From Agrilactobacillus yilanensis (lineage in GTDB: Bacteria; Bacillota; Bacilli; Lactobacillales; Lactobacillaceae), in NCBI RefSeq assembly GCF_003946725.1, contig NZ_RHOY01000002.1, forward strand, positions 1 to 64,000: a DNA stretch of 64,000 nt, in the 5' to 3' direction. The notes under the pieces are model-generated. The model was not told the DNA's origin. It ran no database searches and worked only from the letters and a program-made list of their open reading frames with translations. The first letter of the stretch is position 1, and every line of letters starts with the position of its first letter. Below are positions 8,322-16,946 of the stretch, one piece after another. A program made the translations under genes and the position numbers.

Positions 8322-8413
8322 CGCGGGCTAGTTTGTAATTGCCCGCGCAAAAAGCGGGCAGCGTTGGTCAAAAAAGCCAAGAGCTGTTGCATAAAACAGT
8401 TCTTGGCTTTTTT
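8321..8413 (+). terminator. Attenuator: competing hairpins and terminator before ilvD
   Basis: Four mutually exclusive pairings are visible. GCGCGGGC (8321-8328) pairs with GCCCGCGC (8341-8348). GCCCGC (8341-8346) can instead pair with GCGGGC (8354-8359). CAGCGTTGG (8359-8367) can pair with CCAAGAGCTG (8377-8386). The terminator stem is 8374-8388 with 8395-8409, followed by a T-run. A ribosome finishing the leader would mask the first strand and favour termination. A ribosome stalled at the early Leu codons would leave it free and favour antitermination. The logic is inferred. Confidence 0.75.
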
Positions 8414-8547
8414 GCTTATAATTTTTCATAAAAAACTCATAATTTTCTAATCTAGGAGGCGAAAATCACATAATTTAGGCATGATTGCAGACATAATGTT
8501 CTAAGCATTACCGACACATAATACTAACTAAAAAAGGATGGATTACA

Positions 8548-10284
8548 ATGGCAGATACCTTAGGCTTCTCAATTTCTGGGAAAGATATTAAAAAACGTAG
8601 TGACAAAATTAAAGTAGGGGTCGATCAAGCCCCAGGCAGAAGTTTACTTTATGCAACCGGTCGGGTCCACAATGAAGACGACATGAAAAAGCCGTTTATT
8701 GCAATTTGTAATTCATATATTGAAATTGTTCCCGGCCATGTACATTTACGAGAATTAGCAGATGTGGCTAAAGAAGCAATTAAGGCTGCTGGGGGCATTC
8801 CTTTTGAATTCAACACAATTGGCGTTGATGATGGGATTGCTATGGGCCACGTGGGGATGCGTTATTCCTTGCCAAGTCGAGAAATTATTGCAGACTCTGC
8901 AGAGACCGTGATCAATGCCCATTGGTTTGATGGGGTATTATTCATGCCAAACTGTGACAAGATCACACCCGGGATGTTAATGGCAGCGGCTCGGACCAAT
9001 GTACCTTCTGTTTTTGTTTCTGGTGGTCCAATGCGTGCTGGGGTTGATCCTCAAGGTAATGCGACAACGTTATCTAGTATGTTTGAAGCTGTAGGCGCTT
9101 ATAAGAGCGGCAAATTGAGCCAAGAAGATTTGTTGAAATATGAACAAAATGCTTGTCCAAGCTGTGGGGCCTGTGCCGGGATGTTTACAGCAAACTCAAT
9201 GAATTCCTTGATGGAAGCATTAGGTGTTGCTTTGCCATACAACGGCACCGCATTAGCTGAATCTGAAGAACGGCGGGAATTAGTTCGTCAAGCAGCTCGG
9301 CAAGTTATGGAAATGGTCAAAAAAGATATTCGACCAAGAGATTTGATGACTAAAGAAGCCTTTGATGATGCTTATGCTTTAGATATGGCAATGGGCGGCT
9401 CTACGAATACGGTATTACATGGTTTAGCGATTGCCCATGAAGCGGGTATCAATTATTCCCAAGAAGACATTAATGAAATTTCTAAAAAAGTCCCTTATTT
9501 AGCAAAAATTGCCCCATCTTCTCATTGGACAATGCAAGATGTTCATGCTGCTGGGGGGATCCCGGTTATTCTGAACGAATTAATGCAAAAGGGGGGTATT
9601 TTACACGGTGATCGGTTAACGGTCACGGGTAAAACCTTAGCTGAAAATGTGGCTGGCTGTGAAACAAAAAATCCAGAAGTCATTCATCCATTAAGCAATC
9701 CTTATTCAACAGAAGGCGGCTTAGCTATTTTATCAGGAAATATTGCTAAAGATGGTTCTGTTATCAAAGTTGGTGGGGTAGACAAAGATATTCGTAAGTT
9801 TACCGGCAAAGCAATTTGCTATGATTCCCATGATGCTGCGGTTCAAGGGATTGACAGTGGTGAAGTTCAACCGGGGCATGTTGTGGTTATTCGGTATGAA
9901 GGGCCTAAAGGTGGACCTGGTATGCCAGAAATGCTAAATCCCACGTCAAGTATTGTCGGTCGAGGCTTAGGCCGAGAAGTTGGTTTGATTACCGATGGTC
10001 GTTTCTCCGGGGCAACGCGGGGGATTGCCGTAGGACATGTTTCTCCAGAAGCCGCAGATGGCGGTAATATCGCATTGATTGAAAACGGCGATGAAATCAC
10101 GATTGATATGAAAGCTCGGACATTAAACGTTAATCTTTCTGATGACGTATTGGCGCAACGACGTAAGCACCTGAAAAAATTCGAGCCAAAAGTTAAAACG
10201 GGCTATCTAGCACGCTATCAAGCCTTAGTTACTTCTGCTAATACGGGCGGTGTAATGAAAGGTGCCGATGAATTGTTTAAATAA
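8548..10284 (+). CDS. ilvD: Dihydroxy-acid dehydratase
   Basis: 578 aa Fe-S dehydratase that makes 2-ketoisovalerate and 2-keto-3-methylvalerate, the precursors of Val/Leu, Ile and pantothenate. Likely cluster ligands are Cys54 (AICNSY), Cys126 ([10 protein letters not shown]) and Cys199 in [11 protein letters not shown]. The C-terminal GRFSGATRG segment is typical of IlvD/Edd. Start ATG with AAAGGATGG upstream. No ilvB, ilvC or leu genes follow, so it stands apart from any other branched-chain genes; a BASS transporter follows instead. The LIV-rich leader shows regulation by branched-chain amino acids. Confidence 0.96.
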   Translation: MADTLGFSISGKDIKKRSDKIKVGVDQAPGRSLLYATGRVHNEDDMKKPFIAICNSYIEIVPGHVHLRELADVAKEAIKAAGGIPFEFNTIGVDDGIAMGHVGMRYSLPSREIIADSAETVINAHWFDGVLFMPNCDKITPGMLMAAARTNVPSVFVSGGPMRAGVDPQGNATTLSSMFEAVGAYKSGKLSQEDLLKYEQNACPSCGACAGMFTANSMNSLMEALGVALPYNGTALAESEERRELVRQAARQVMEMVKKDIRPRDLMTKEAFDDAYALDMAMGGSTNTVLHGLAIAHEAGINYSQEDINEISKKVPYLAKIAPSSHWTMQDVHAAGGIPVILNELMQKGGILHGDRLTVTGKTLAENVAGCETKNPEVIHPLSNPYSTEGGLAILSGNIAKDGSVIKVGGVDKDIRKFTGKAICYDSHDAAVQGIDSGEVQPGHVVVIRYEGPKGGPGMPEMLNPTSSIVGRGLGREVGLITDGRFSGATRGIAVGHVSPEAADGGNIALIENGDEITIDMKARTLNVNLSDDVLAQRRKHLKKFEPKVKTGYLARYQALVTSANTGGVMKGADELFK

Positions 10285-10332
10285 ATTTTAAATTAAGGGA
10301 AAGTAATGTAATAAACTTTTGAGGTGAGCAAA

Positions 10333-11322
10333 ATGACAACAGTTTCAAAAATCGGTAATTGGATGAGCAAGTGGTTTACGCTGCTGGTTATCTTATGGGC
10401 CGCAGTAAATTATTTTTTACCACAGACGAGTTTGTGGATTGCCCCCAATACTTCTTATTTACTAGGGATTATCTTGTTTGGGATGGGGCTGACATTAAGC
10501 AAAGAGGATTTTGCTAGAATTTTAAAGCAGCCCGTTCCAGTTATTTTAGGTACCGTCGCCCATTATTTGATTATGCCAACAGTTGCTTGGTTATTATGTT
10601 TGTTATTCCATTTGACGGGGCCAACTGCAGTAGGTGTAATTCTAGTAGGTTCTTGTCCTAGTGGAACATCATCTAGTGTGATGGCTTACTTAGCTAAGGG
10701 GGATGTGGCGTTAGATGTATCTATTGAAGCCTTGTCCACTTTATTGGCACCTATCATGTTGCCATTAATGCTGAAAGTTTATGCAGGGCAATATGTGGCA
10801 ATCCCAACCACACAGCTATTTTTGAGTACTTTGAGAATTGTAGTTGTGCCAATCATTTTAGGGGTAGTCGTTCATACGTTGTTCAGCAAACAGACAGCAA
10901 AGGTTAATCAAGTACTGCCGTTAGTATCACAAGTTGCTATTTTAGCCATCATTGGGGCGGTTTTTGCGGCGAACCATGATGATTTATTTACAGCACAAAC
11001 AGCTTTGGTCATCCCAGTTGTTATCTTGCATAACTTAAGTGGTTATGGTTTAGGTTATCTATTCAGCCACTTAATTCGACTGAAACAACCACAGCGCAAG
11101 GCAATCACTTTTGAAGTCGGGATGCAAGATTCAAGTTTGGGTGCAACTTTAGCGATGAAGTATTTTGTGCCAGCTGCGGCAATTCCATCGACACTTTTTT
11201 CTATCTGGCATAATATCTCCGGTTCAGTGTTGTCTTCTTGGTGGCGGCAACATACAACTGAGACCGTTTCAGAAATGTTGGATGAAGATCATGAGAAACA
11301 AAGCGCACCTGTCCATAATTAA
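10333..11322 (+). CDS. Bile acid:sodium symporter (BASS) family transporter
   Basis: 329 aa with about nine to ten hydrophobic segments and the family motif GSCPSGTSSSVMAYLAKGDVAL in the middle. BASS proteins carry organic anions, including 2-keto acids and pantothenate precursors, with sodium. It follows ilvD by 48 nt and ends at a shared terminator, so it is probably co-transcribed. A keto acid substrate linked to the IlvD product is a reasonable guess but not shown. The ATG at 10333 is chosen because GAGGTGA sits just upstream; an in-frame GTG at 10324 lies inside that site. Confidence 0.85.
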   Translation: MTTVSKIGNWMSKWFTLLVILWAAVNYFLPQTSLWIAPNTSYLLGIILFGMGLTLSKEDFARILKQPVPVILGTVAHYLIMPTVAWLLCLLFHLTGPTAVGVILVGSCPSGTSSSVMAYLAKGDVALDVSIEALSTLLAPIMLPLMLKVYAGQYVAIPTTQLFLSTLRIVVVPIILGVVVHTLFSKQTAKVNQVLPLVSQVAILAIIGAVFAANHDDLFTAQTALVIPVVILHNLSGYGLGYLFSHLIRLKQPQRKAITFEVGMQDSSLGATLAMKYFVPAAAIPSTLFSIWHNISGSVLSSWWRQHTTETVSEMLDEDHEKQSAPVHN

Positions 11323-11328
11323 GTTATA

Positions 11329-11363
11329 AAAAAACCACTGCCAATCTTGACAGTGGTTTTTTT
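11329..11363. terminator. Bidirectional terminator
   Basis: Stem AAAAACCACTG / CAGTGGTTTTT with a 10-nt loop, flanked by A and T runs on both sides. It serves the BASS gene (+) and the MalY-type gene (-). Confidence 0.85.
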
Positions 11364-11371
11364 GTGACTGA

Positions 11372-12595
11372 TTATTTAGCGTTAAATACGTATTTATCTA
11401 GACGTTTAAAAGCTTCCTGAACTCGAGATAAAGGCAATGCGAGATTCATTCGAATGTGACATGGTCCTTGAAAAGCTCGGCCGTCTTGCCAGCCCACACC
11501 GACATCAGAACCTAGCGTCAACAATTCATCAATAGTATGATTGGTAGTTTGACACCATTCCGTGCAGTCTAAAAACAACATGTAAGTACCTTCAGGACGA
11601 GAAACTTGGATGCCATTGAAGTGTTGATGAATGTAATCTAAAGCAAAATCCACATTTTTAGTTAAAACTTCCCGCAATTCATCGACCCATTCAGCGCCTT
11701 CTGGACGATAAGCGCCTAGTAAGGCATGCATGGACAAGACGTTCATAGCGTTATAGTGGGATAAGCTGCCTTCTTTAGTAACGCGATCCCGCAGCCATTT
11801 ATTATAAATAATATGATAGCTGCCTACTAAACCGGCGAGATTAAACGTTTTACTAGGCGCATAAAGGGCAACTGTCCGCATTTTGGCGTCTTCAGAAACA
11901 GATTGGGTAGGGATGTGTTGATGACCGCTTAAAATAAGGTCTGACCAAATTTCATCAGAAATTACATAGACGTCATATTTCTTGAATAAGGCCATGGCTT
12001 TTTCGATTTCCCATTTTTCCCAAACGCGGCCGGTAGGATTATGTGGGGAACAAAAAACAGTGGCGTGGATATTTTCAGTTTTTAGCTTGGCTTCCATATC
12101 TTCAAAATCCATCCGCCAAACATTATTTTCGTCTAAACGTAAGGGACTATGCACAATATCGTAACCATTATCGGTCAAAGCATGGGTGAAGCCCACATAA
12201 GTTGGGGCGTGCAATAAGACTTTGTCGCCTTTAGAACAGAGGACATTTAAGGCGCTGATAACGCCGCCTAAGACCCCGTTTGCGTAACCGATATGTTCCG
12301 CTGCTAAGCCAGTAACTTGATTACGGGTTTGCTGCCAGTTAATAATACTGTCGGTGTAGTCTTGATACGGTGAAAAATAGCCATATGCGGGATGTTTGGC
12401 GCGGTTAATAATGGCTTCAGGTACTGTGGGGACCGTGGGGAAATTCATATCTGCCACCCACATCGGGATGATGTCAAAACCAGCTTTAGGTTTACCTGGG
12501 GCCATCCCGGGTATTTTACCTAAACTATCGACAGCGATAGCGTCTTTACCTTGGCGATCCATAATTGATGTAAAGTCATATTTCATGATTTGCAT
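11372..12595 (-). CDS. malY: MalY/PatB-type PLP C-S lyase (cystathionine beta-lyase-like)
   Basis: 407 aa fold-type I PLP enzyme. The PLP lysine lies in YAPSKTFNLAGL, and the stretches MWVADMNFPT, SPHNPTGRVW and SDEIWSDL are typical of the MalY/PatB branch. Such enzymes cleave cystathionine, cysteine or other beta-substituted thioethers to pyruvate, ammonia and a thiol. The exact substrate cannot be read from sequence. I place the start at ATG 12595, 5 nt after AAGAAGGG; the upstream open frame is hydrophobic and lacks a ribosome site. Confidence 0.88.
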   Translation of the reverse strand: MQIMKYDFTSIMDRQGKDAIAVDSLGKIPGMAPGKPKAGFDIIPMWVADMNFPTVPTVPEAIINRAKHPAYGYFSPYQDYTDSIINWQQTRNQVTGLAAEHIGYANGVLGGVISALNVLCSKGDKVLLHAPTYVGFTHALTDNGYDIVHSPLRLDENNVWRMDFEDMEAKLKTENIHATVFCSPHNPTGRVWEKWEIEKAMALFKKYDVYVISDEIWSDLILSGHQHIPTQSVSEDAKMRTVALYAPSKTFNLAGLVGSYHIIYNKWLRDRVTKEGSLSHYNAMNVLSMHALLGAYRPEGAEWVDELREVLTKNVDFALDYIHQHFNGIQVSRPEGTYMLFLDCTEWCQTTNHTIDELLTLGSDVGVGWQDGRAFQGPCHIRMNLALPLSRVQEAFKRLDKYVFNAK

Positions 12596-12714
12596 AATTC
12601 CCTTCTTAAAACAAGTAATTATCGTTAGTATGAAAGAAGTTTTATAAAATGTCAAAGCATTTTAGTAACTTTTAGTAAGTGATTTTAACTTATTTGAAAG
12701 CAGGGACTTAATTT

Positions 12715-12729
12715 AGACAAACAATGTCT
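12715..12729. promoter_or_regulatory. Possible operator dyad before the reductase gene
   Basis: AGACA-N5-TGTCT in the region between the divergent MalY-type gene and the reductase gene. Its binding protein is unknown. Confidence 0.3.
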
Positions 12730-12807
12730 GACTTTAGTTAGAGGAAGTTGATAATTAAGTTTATAATGAACTTATGATATTCTGAAAACATTAATGGAGG
12801 ACTCGTT

Positions 12808-14136
12808 ATGGAAAAATATGATGTTGTTATCATTGGCGCTGGACCAGCTGGTTTAGCTGCAGCTTATGGCTTGAAAGCAGCTGGTAAAAATGTGGCTGTT
12901 ATTGAAAATGATCTCTGGGGCGGTACTTGTCCAAATCGAGGCTGTGATCCTAAAAAAGTCTTACTCAGTGGTGTTGAGGCCCGGGATAAAGTGGCGCAGT
13001 TACATGGTAAAGGCTTTAAAACAGCGCCGTTAGTTAACTGGGTTGAACTCCAAGCTTTCAAAGAAACCTTTACGACACAAGTTTCTGAAAATAGCCGCCA
13101 AGGTTTAGTAAAGGCAGAAATCCAAACGATTGAAGGCACACCTAGATTTATTGCGGCCGACCAGATTCAGGTAAACCAAGCGGTGATTACTGCCGATGAT
13201 TTTATTATTGCGACGGGACAACGACCTAAATTGTTAGATGTTCCAGGTAAGGACCATCTTTTGACAAGTAGTGACTTTTTAAGTTTAAAACAAATGCCTG
13301 AAGAAATTGCGATCATTGGTGGCGGCTATATTGCTTTTGAATTAGCGTCAATTGCCAATGCCACAGGTACAAAAGTTCATGTGATTCACCATAACGAGCG
13401 GCCGTTAAAAGCCTTTGATGCGGATTTAGTGGCAGATTTTATTACTGAACTGCAACAAAAAGGCATTATTTTTCACTTTAATGTGGCTACAAAAGAAATT
13501 GTTCAAAAACAAAATCGCTATACGCTACAGGCGAATAATTTAGAATTACCAGCAGATTTAATTTTTGCAGCGACGGGTCGAATTCCGAACTTGGAAGGGT
13601 TGGATCTAGCAGCTGCCAATGTAGTTAGTGATGGTCATGGCATTCAAGTGAACGCACAGTTACAAACCGCTAATCCTCATGTTTATGCGATTGGGGATGT
13701 GGTGGCTAAAAAACAGCCCAAATTAACGCCTGTTGCAGGGTTTGAAGCTCGCTATGTCGTGCAGCAATTAACAGGGACAACAACGGCGGCCATCAGCTAT
13801 CCACCAATCCCCACCGTTGTATATGGCAGTCCAAAACTTGCTGCCGTTGGGGTAACCACTGTTGAAGCAGCGCAGCAGCCAGATAAATATAAGCTTAAAA
13901 CACAAGATTTGACCCAATGGTTTAGCTATCATCGGACGAATGATTCTATCGCTAAAGCAACGTTAATTTTTGACAAACAAGATTTATTAGTGGGCGCCAG
14001 TGTACTGAGCTATGAAGCAGATACTTTGATCAATTATTTGACCTTGGCCATAACACAAAAATTAGATCATCAAAGTCTTTTACAGCTGATCATGGCCTAT
14101 CCTACAGCAGCCAGTGATTTGCCATATTTGATTTAA
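12808..14136 (+). CDS. Glutathione reductase-like FAD disulfide oxidoreductase
   Basis: 442 aa. The FAD site is IIGAGPAGLAAAYG, and the redox disulfide is Cys41/Cys46 in GGTCPNRGCDPKK. A second nucleotide-binding site (IIGGGYIAFELASI) and the ATGRIPN and YAIGDV segments follow. The CPNRGCDPKK form is the one I associate with glutathione-reductase-annotated proteins in lactobacilli rather than dihydrolipoamide dehydrogenases, which have CLNVGC. It lacks the N-terminal extension of mercuric reductase. The C terminus is shorter and lacks an obvious HPT-type segment, so the true disulfide substrate is uncertain. Start ATG after TGGAGGA. Confidence 0.8.
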   Translation: MEKYDVVIIGAGPAGLAAAYGLKAAGKNVAVIENDLWGGTCPNRGCDPKKVLLSGVEARDKVAQLHGKGFKTAPLVNWVELQAFKETFTTQVSENSRQGLVKAEIQTIEGTPRFIAADQIQVNQAVITADDFIIATGQRPKLLDVPGKDHLLTSSDFLSLKQMPEEIAIIGGGYIAFELASIANATGTKVHVIHHNERPLKAFDADLVADFITELQQKGIIFHFNVATKEIVQKQNRYTLQANNLELPADLIFAATGRIPNLEGLDLAAANVVSDGHGIQVNAQLQTANPHVYAIGDVVAKKQPKLTPVAGFEARYVVQQLTGTTTAAISYPPIPTVVYGSPKLAAVGVTTVEAAQQPDKYKLKTQDLTQWFSYHRTNDSIAKATLIFDKQDLLVGASVLSYEADTLINYLTLAITQKLDHQSLLQLIMAYPTAASDLPYLI

Positions 14137-14156
14137 AAATATGTATTGTGTATAAT
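14128..14156 (+). promoter_or_regulatory. Promoter of the MutS2-like gene leader
   Basis: TTGATT (14128-14133), exactly 17 nt, then TATAAT (14151-14156). It overlaps the end of the reductase gene and gives the downstream gene its own leader, starting near 14163. Confidence 0.75.
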
Positions 14157-14196
14157 GACGACAGTAAATTTGATTTTAATGGAGACTAAATTATAG

Positions 14197-14238
14197 ATGG
14201 AAAGGGTGAACTTTTTGAGTCCGGTAATTTCTAAATAA
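14197..14238 (+). CDS. Short leader ORF before the MutS2-like gene
   Basis: A 13-codon ORF (MERVNFLSPVISK), with GGAG 12 nt upstream. An internal TTG (14215) behind AAAGGGTGA could give a 7-residue alternative. Its RNA (14204-14239) can pair with 14311-14349: GGTAATTTCT..AAG with CTT..AAGAAATCTACC, and GAACTTT with AAAGTTC. It is followed by a terminator and then the MutS2-like gene, the arrangement of ribosome-mediated attenuators. There is no amino-acid bias, so stalling by translation inhibition is more likely than by starvation. Confidence 0.55.
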   Translation: MERVNFLSPVISK

Positions 14239-14365
14239 GTTGTTTTGTTAGCTAATTCTGCACGTATTCAGCGCTGATAACGCTGTTTATTTAGTGTTCC
14301 ATTAGCGTCACTTGTTAAGAAATCTACCCACTTTACAAAGTTCAGACCCGATCTGAAAACATTGT

Positions 14366-14393
14366 AAAAGCCGGTGGTTATCACGGCTTTTTT
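14366..14393 (+). terminator. Leader terminator with candidate antiterminator
   Basis: AAAAGCCGGTG / CACGGCTTTT followed by a T-run, about 75 nt before the MutS2-like start. An alternative stem pairs TTTACAA (14332-14338) with TTGTAAA (14362-14368) and invades the terminator base. The first strand of that alternative is itself sequestered when the leader ORF RNA pairs with 14311-14349. Confidence 0.7.
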
Positions 14394-14466
14394 GTGTACC
14401 TAAAAATCATTAAAATCAACGGGCTAGATTTCTGCTTTGTGGACGTGTCCACTGAAGGAGAAAAAA

Positions 14467-16014
14467 TTGAATCAAAAAACATTTGAAAAATTACAATACC
14501 CCGAATTAATTGCTAAAGTGAAACCTTATTGTATGAGCAAATTGGGGCAACAGTATTTAGAGCAGTTATTACCGGCAACAGACCCAGTCACAGTTCAAAG
14601 GCGATTAGATGAGACCTCTAATGCTAAAGCGATTCTGACAACACCTCAAAAAGTACCAGCTTTAATAGCGACAGATGTTGCCGCCATTGTAGAAATGTTA
14701 ACAGATGGCTACATTTTAAAACCTGAGGAACTTACTAAAATCTCAATATTTTTAAAGGATGTCCGGATTATTCAAAATTTTATGATGGCACAACAGTATA
14801 TCGCGCCTATTTTAGCGGATTACGCTGCTGACCTACAGCCATTTAGAACGATAGAAACTGAAATTGAACGGGTGATTAAAAATAAACGGATTGAAGACGA
14901 TGCCAGTAAAGCATTACAGCAAACTCGACAGCAGATCAAGGCGACGACTCAAAAAATCAAAGAACGGTTGCGGCAATTTTTAGCCAGTAAGCAGCAGCGC
15001 AATTATATTCAAGAATTTGTGATAACGCTAAAGCATGATCATTATACGATTCCTATTAAAGCCAGCTATAAACACCAAGTCGCTGGTGAAGTGATTGCGT
15101 TATCTTCAAAAGGACAAACCGCTTTTATGAGTCCCAGCAGTATTCAGAAATTAAGCGATGTCTTAATTGACTTAAAAGCGACAGAATCGGCGATTGAATA
15201 TCAAATATTAGCAACACTATCTGGCTTAGTCGCTGAAAAAATCGCGCCAATGACTGTAAATGTGCAATTGATTGGGCAATACGATCTAATTTTCGCCAAA
15301 GCCAAATATAGCCAAGCGATTGACGGGATTGCCCCTAAGTTAAATACGCAAGGCCAGATTCGTTTGGTTGACTGCCGACATCCCTTATTAACCGGAACGG
15401 TGGTACCCTTGAAATTTGAAATTGGTCAGACTTATCGAAGTTTAATGATTACTGGACCAAATGCTGGCGGAAAAACAATTGTCTTAAAAACAGTCGGTCT
15501 GGTAACTTTAGCGACAATGGCCGGTTTGCATATTGCCGCAGCCGCTGGAACAGAAATTGCTATTTTTGAACAAATTTTTGTGGACCTTGGAGATAATCAA
15601 AGTTTAGAAAATGCATTAAGTACATTTTCAGCGCATATGCAAAACTTATCGCAAATTTTACAAACAGCCCAGTCAAAGACGTTGCTGCTATTTGATGAGA
15701 TTGGCAGCGGCACAGAACCTAACGAAGGGGCGGCGTTGGCGATTGCTTTGCTAGAAGCTTTTTACCAAAAAGGCTGCACAACGGTAGCGACGACCCATTA
15801 TGGTGAAATAAAACGTTTCTCTGAAACACATCCCGGCTTTATCAATGCAGCGATGCAATTTGATAATCAAACATTGCAGCCTAAGTACCAATTATTAATT
15901 GGGCAGGCCGGGGACAGCAATGCTTTATGGATTGCTCGACGGATGAAAATTCCGGAAGCAATTATTACTAAGGCGGCAGCTTATATGACACAAGGTATGA
16001 CCGAATCTCATTAA
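14467..16014 (+). CDS. MutS2-like ATPase lacking the Smr domain
   Basis: 515 aa. The N-terminal part resembles MutS2 (FEKLQYPELIAKVKPYC, then core/lever helices). The MutS ATPase follows, with Walker A TGPNAGGKT, Walker B LLLFDEIGSGTEPNEGAAL and the signature THYGEIK. It stops right after the ATPase, so the KOW-like linker and C-terminal Smr nuclease of full MutS2 (about 780 aa) are absent. MutS2 of B. subtilis has been reported to act on collided ribosomes; a translation-stress role here is an inference from family and leader. TTG start at 14467, 6 nt after AAGGAG. Confidence 0.85.
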   Translation: MNQKTFEKLQYPELIAKVKPYCMSKLGQQYLEQLLPATDPVTVQRRLDETSNAKAILTTPQKVPALIATDVAAIVEMLTDGYILKPEELTKISIFLKDVRIIQNFMMAQQYIAPILADYAADLQPFRTIETEIERVIKNKRIEDDASKALQQTRQQIKATTQKIKERLRQFLASKQQRNYIQEFVITLKHDHYTIPIKASYKHQVAGEVIALSSKGQTAFMSPSSIQKLSDVLIDLKATESAIEYQILATLSGLVAEKIAPMTVNVQLIGQYDLIFAKAKYSQAIDGIAPKLNTQGQIRLVDCRHPLLTGTVVPLKFEIGQTYRSLMITGPNAGGKTIVLKTVGLVTLATMAGLHIAAAAGTEIAIFEQIFVDLGDNQSLENALSTFSAHMQNLSQILQTAQSKTLLLFDEIGSGTEPNEGAALAIALLEAFYQKGCTTVATTHYGEIKRFSETHPGFINAAMQFDNQTLQPKYQLLIGQAGDSNALWIARRMKIPEAIITKAAAYMTQGMTESH

Positions 16015-16016
16015 TT

Positions 16017-16850
16017 TTAAGCTAAAGCGATACGTAATTCTGTAATAAAATCTGCTTTAGCAGCACCATAATGATTAGGCAACGAAATTTCATGAACTTT
16101 AGCACCCGAGGCAATCGGGTATTGCTGGCTAGCCTGCCAAAGTTTTTGATATTGCGCCAAATAAGTTTCGTGAGCCCATTTAAAGGCGATGCAAAGGGCT
16201 TGATGTTGCGGGAAAGTTGCGGTATAGGTTTTGGTTAACTGTAAGTCAGTGGCCATAATTGGTGTGTAGATTTGGGTATAGTGGATGTCTTGCAGTTGCG
16301 GATAGGCCTGTAAAGGATAAAGGCAGCTGTATTGCATTTCTGCAGCCAAGTCATTGGCCGTTAATTCTTGATAAAGTAAATTAAAGGTCCTATCCGGTTG
16401 AACTAAAGGGGTAATGACCGTATCACAGTCCAATAACAAGGCAGTTTGAGTCGGCACTTCACGGCGATAAACTACACCAAAAGGTTGCTGATTTAAAGCG
16501 GTTTGTAAATGAAGCTGTTGGCGATGTTGGACAATGGTGGCCTGAATTTGTTCTAACTTGTTAATTTTTTGGGCAATGACTGTTGATTGAGTGGCTAAAA
16601 AAGCATTAATTTCTGCAGGGGTACAAGTTAAAATTTGGCGAATATCCGCTACGTTGACTTCTAGAAAACGTAAATATTTAATGATATGCAAGTAAAAAAG
16701 CTGATCCACACGATAGTAACGATATTGGTTATGCGGATCGACATAGGCTGGCTTAAAAAGTGCAATCCGATCATAATACCGTAAAGTTTGAATGGATAAA
16801 CCCGTCAGCTTTGCCAATTCACCAATGGTATAGTAATTTTTAGCAGTCAT
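16017..16850 (-). CDS. MerR-family regulator with effector-binding domain
   Basis: 277 aa. The MerR winged-helix is at the N terminus (YYTIGELAKLTGLSIQTLRYYDRIALF), followed by a dimerisation helix (about 85-120) and a C-terminal domain of about 155 residues resembling GyrI-like ligand-binding modules. It is divergent from the arginase-fold gene, and the shared promoter carries a perfect 9-3-9 palindrome in the 19-bp spacer typical of MerR activation. The ATG at 16850 has GGAGG 6 nt upstream. A small-molecule effector is expected but not identifiable. Confidence 0.88.
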   Translation of the reverse strand: MTAKNYYTIGELAKLTGLSIQTLRYYDRIALFKPAYVDPHNQYRYYRVDQLFYLHIIKYLRFLEVNVADIRQILTCTPAEINAFLATQSTVIAQKINKLEQIQATIVQHRQQLHLQTALNQQPFGVVYRREVPTQTALLLDCDTVITPLVQPDRTFNLLYQELTANDLAAEMQYSCLYPLQAYPQLQDIHYTQIYTPIMATDLQLTKTYTATFPQHQALCIAFKWAHETYLAQYQKLWQASQQYPIASGAKVHEISLPNHYGAAKADFITELRIALA

Positions 16851-16870
16851 AAAAAACCTCCGATATGTAT

Positions 16871-16901
16871 TTGACCCTATAGTAACTATAGGGTTTATTA
16901 T
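16871..16901 (+). promoter_or_regulatory. MerR-type promoter and operator of the arginase-like gene
   Basis: TTGACC (16871-16876), a 19-bp spacer, then TATTAT (16896-16901). The spacer contains the perfect dyad ACCCTATAG-TAA-CTATAGGGT (16874-16894). The over-long spacer with a central dyad is the classic MerR-activated promoter layout. Confidence 0.85.
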
Positions 16902-16946
16902 AAAAGTAACCCAGTCAGTACACAATATCATTGGAGGTTTTTACAG

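Noticed and set aside
8451-8504. AGGAGG at 8454-8459 followed by a 7-codon ATG frame at 8481
   Set aside because: The spacing of about 21 nt is too long and no start codon lies at a normal distance. It may be a remnant, but no gene is supported.
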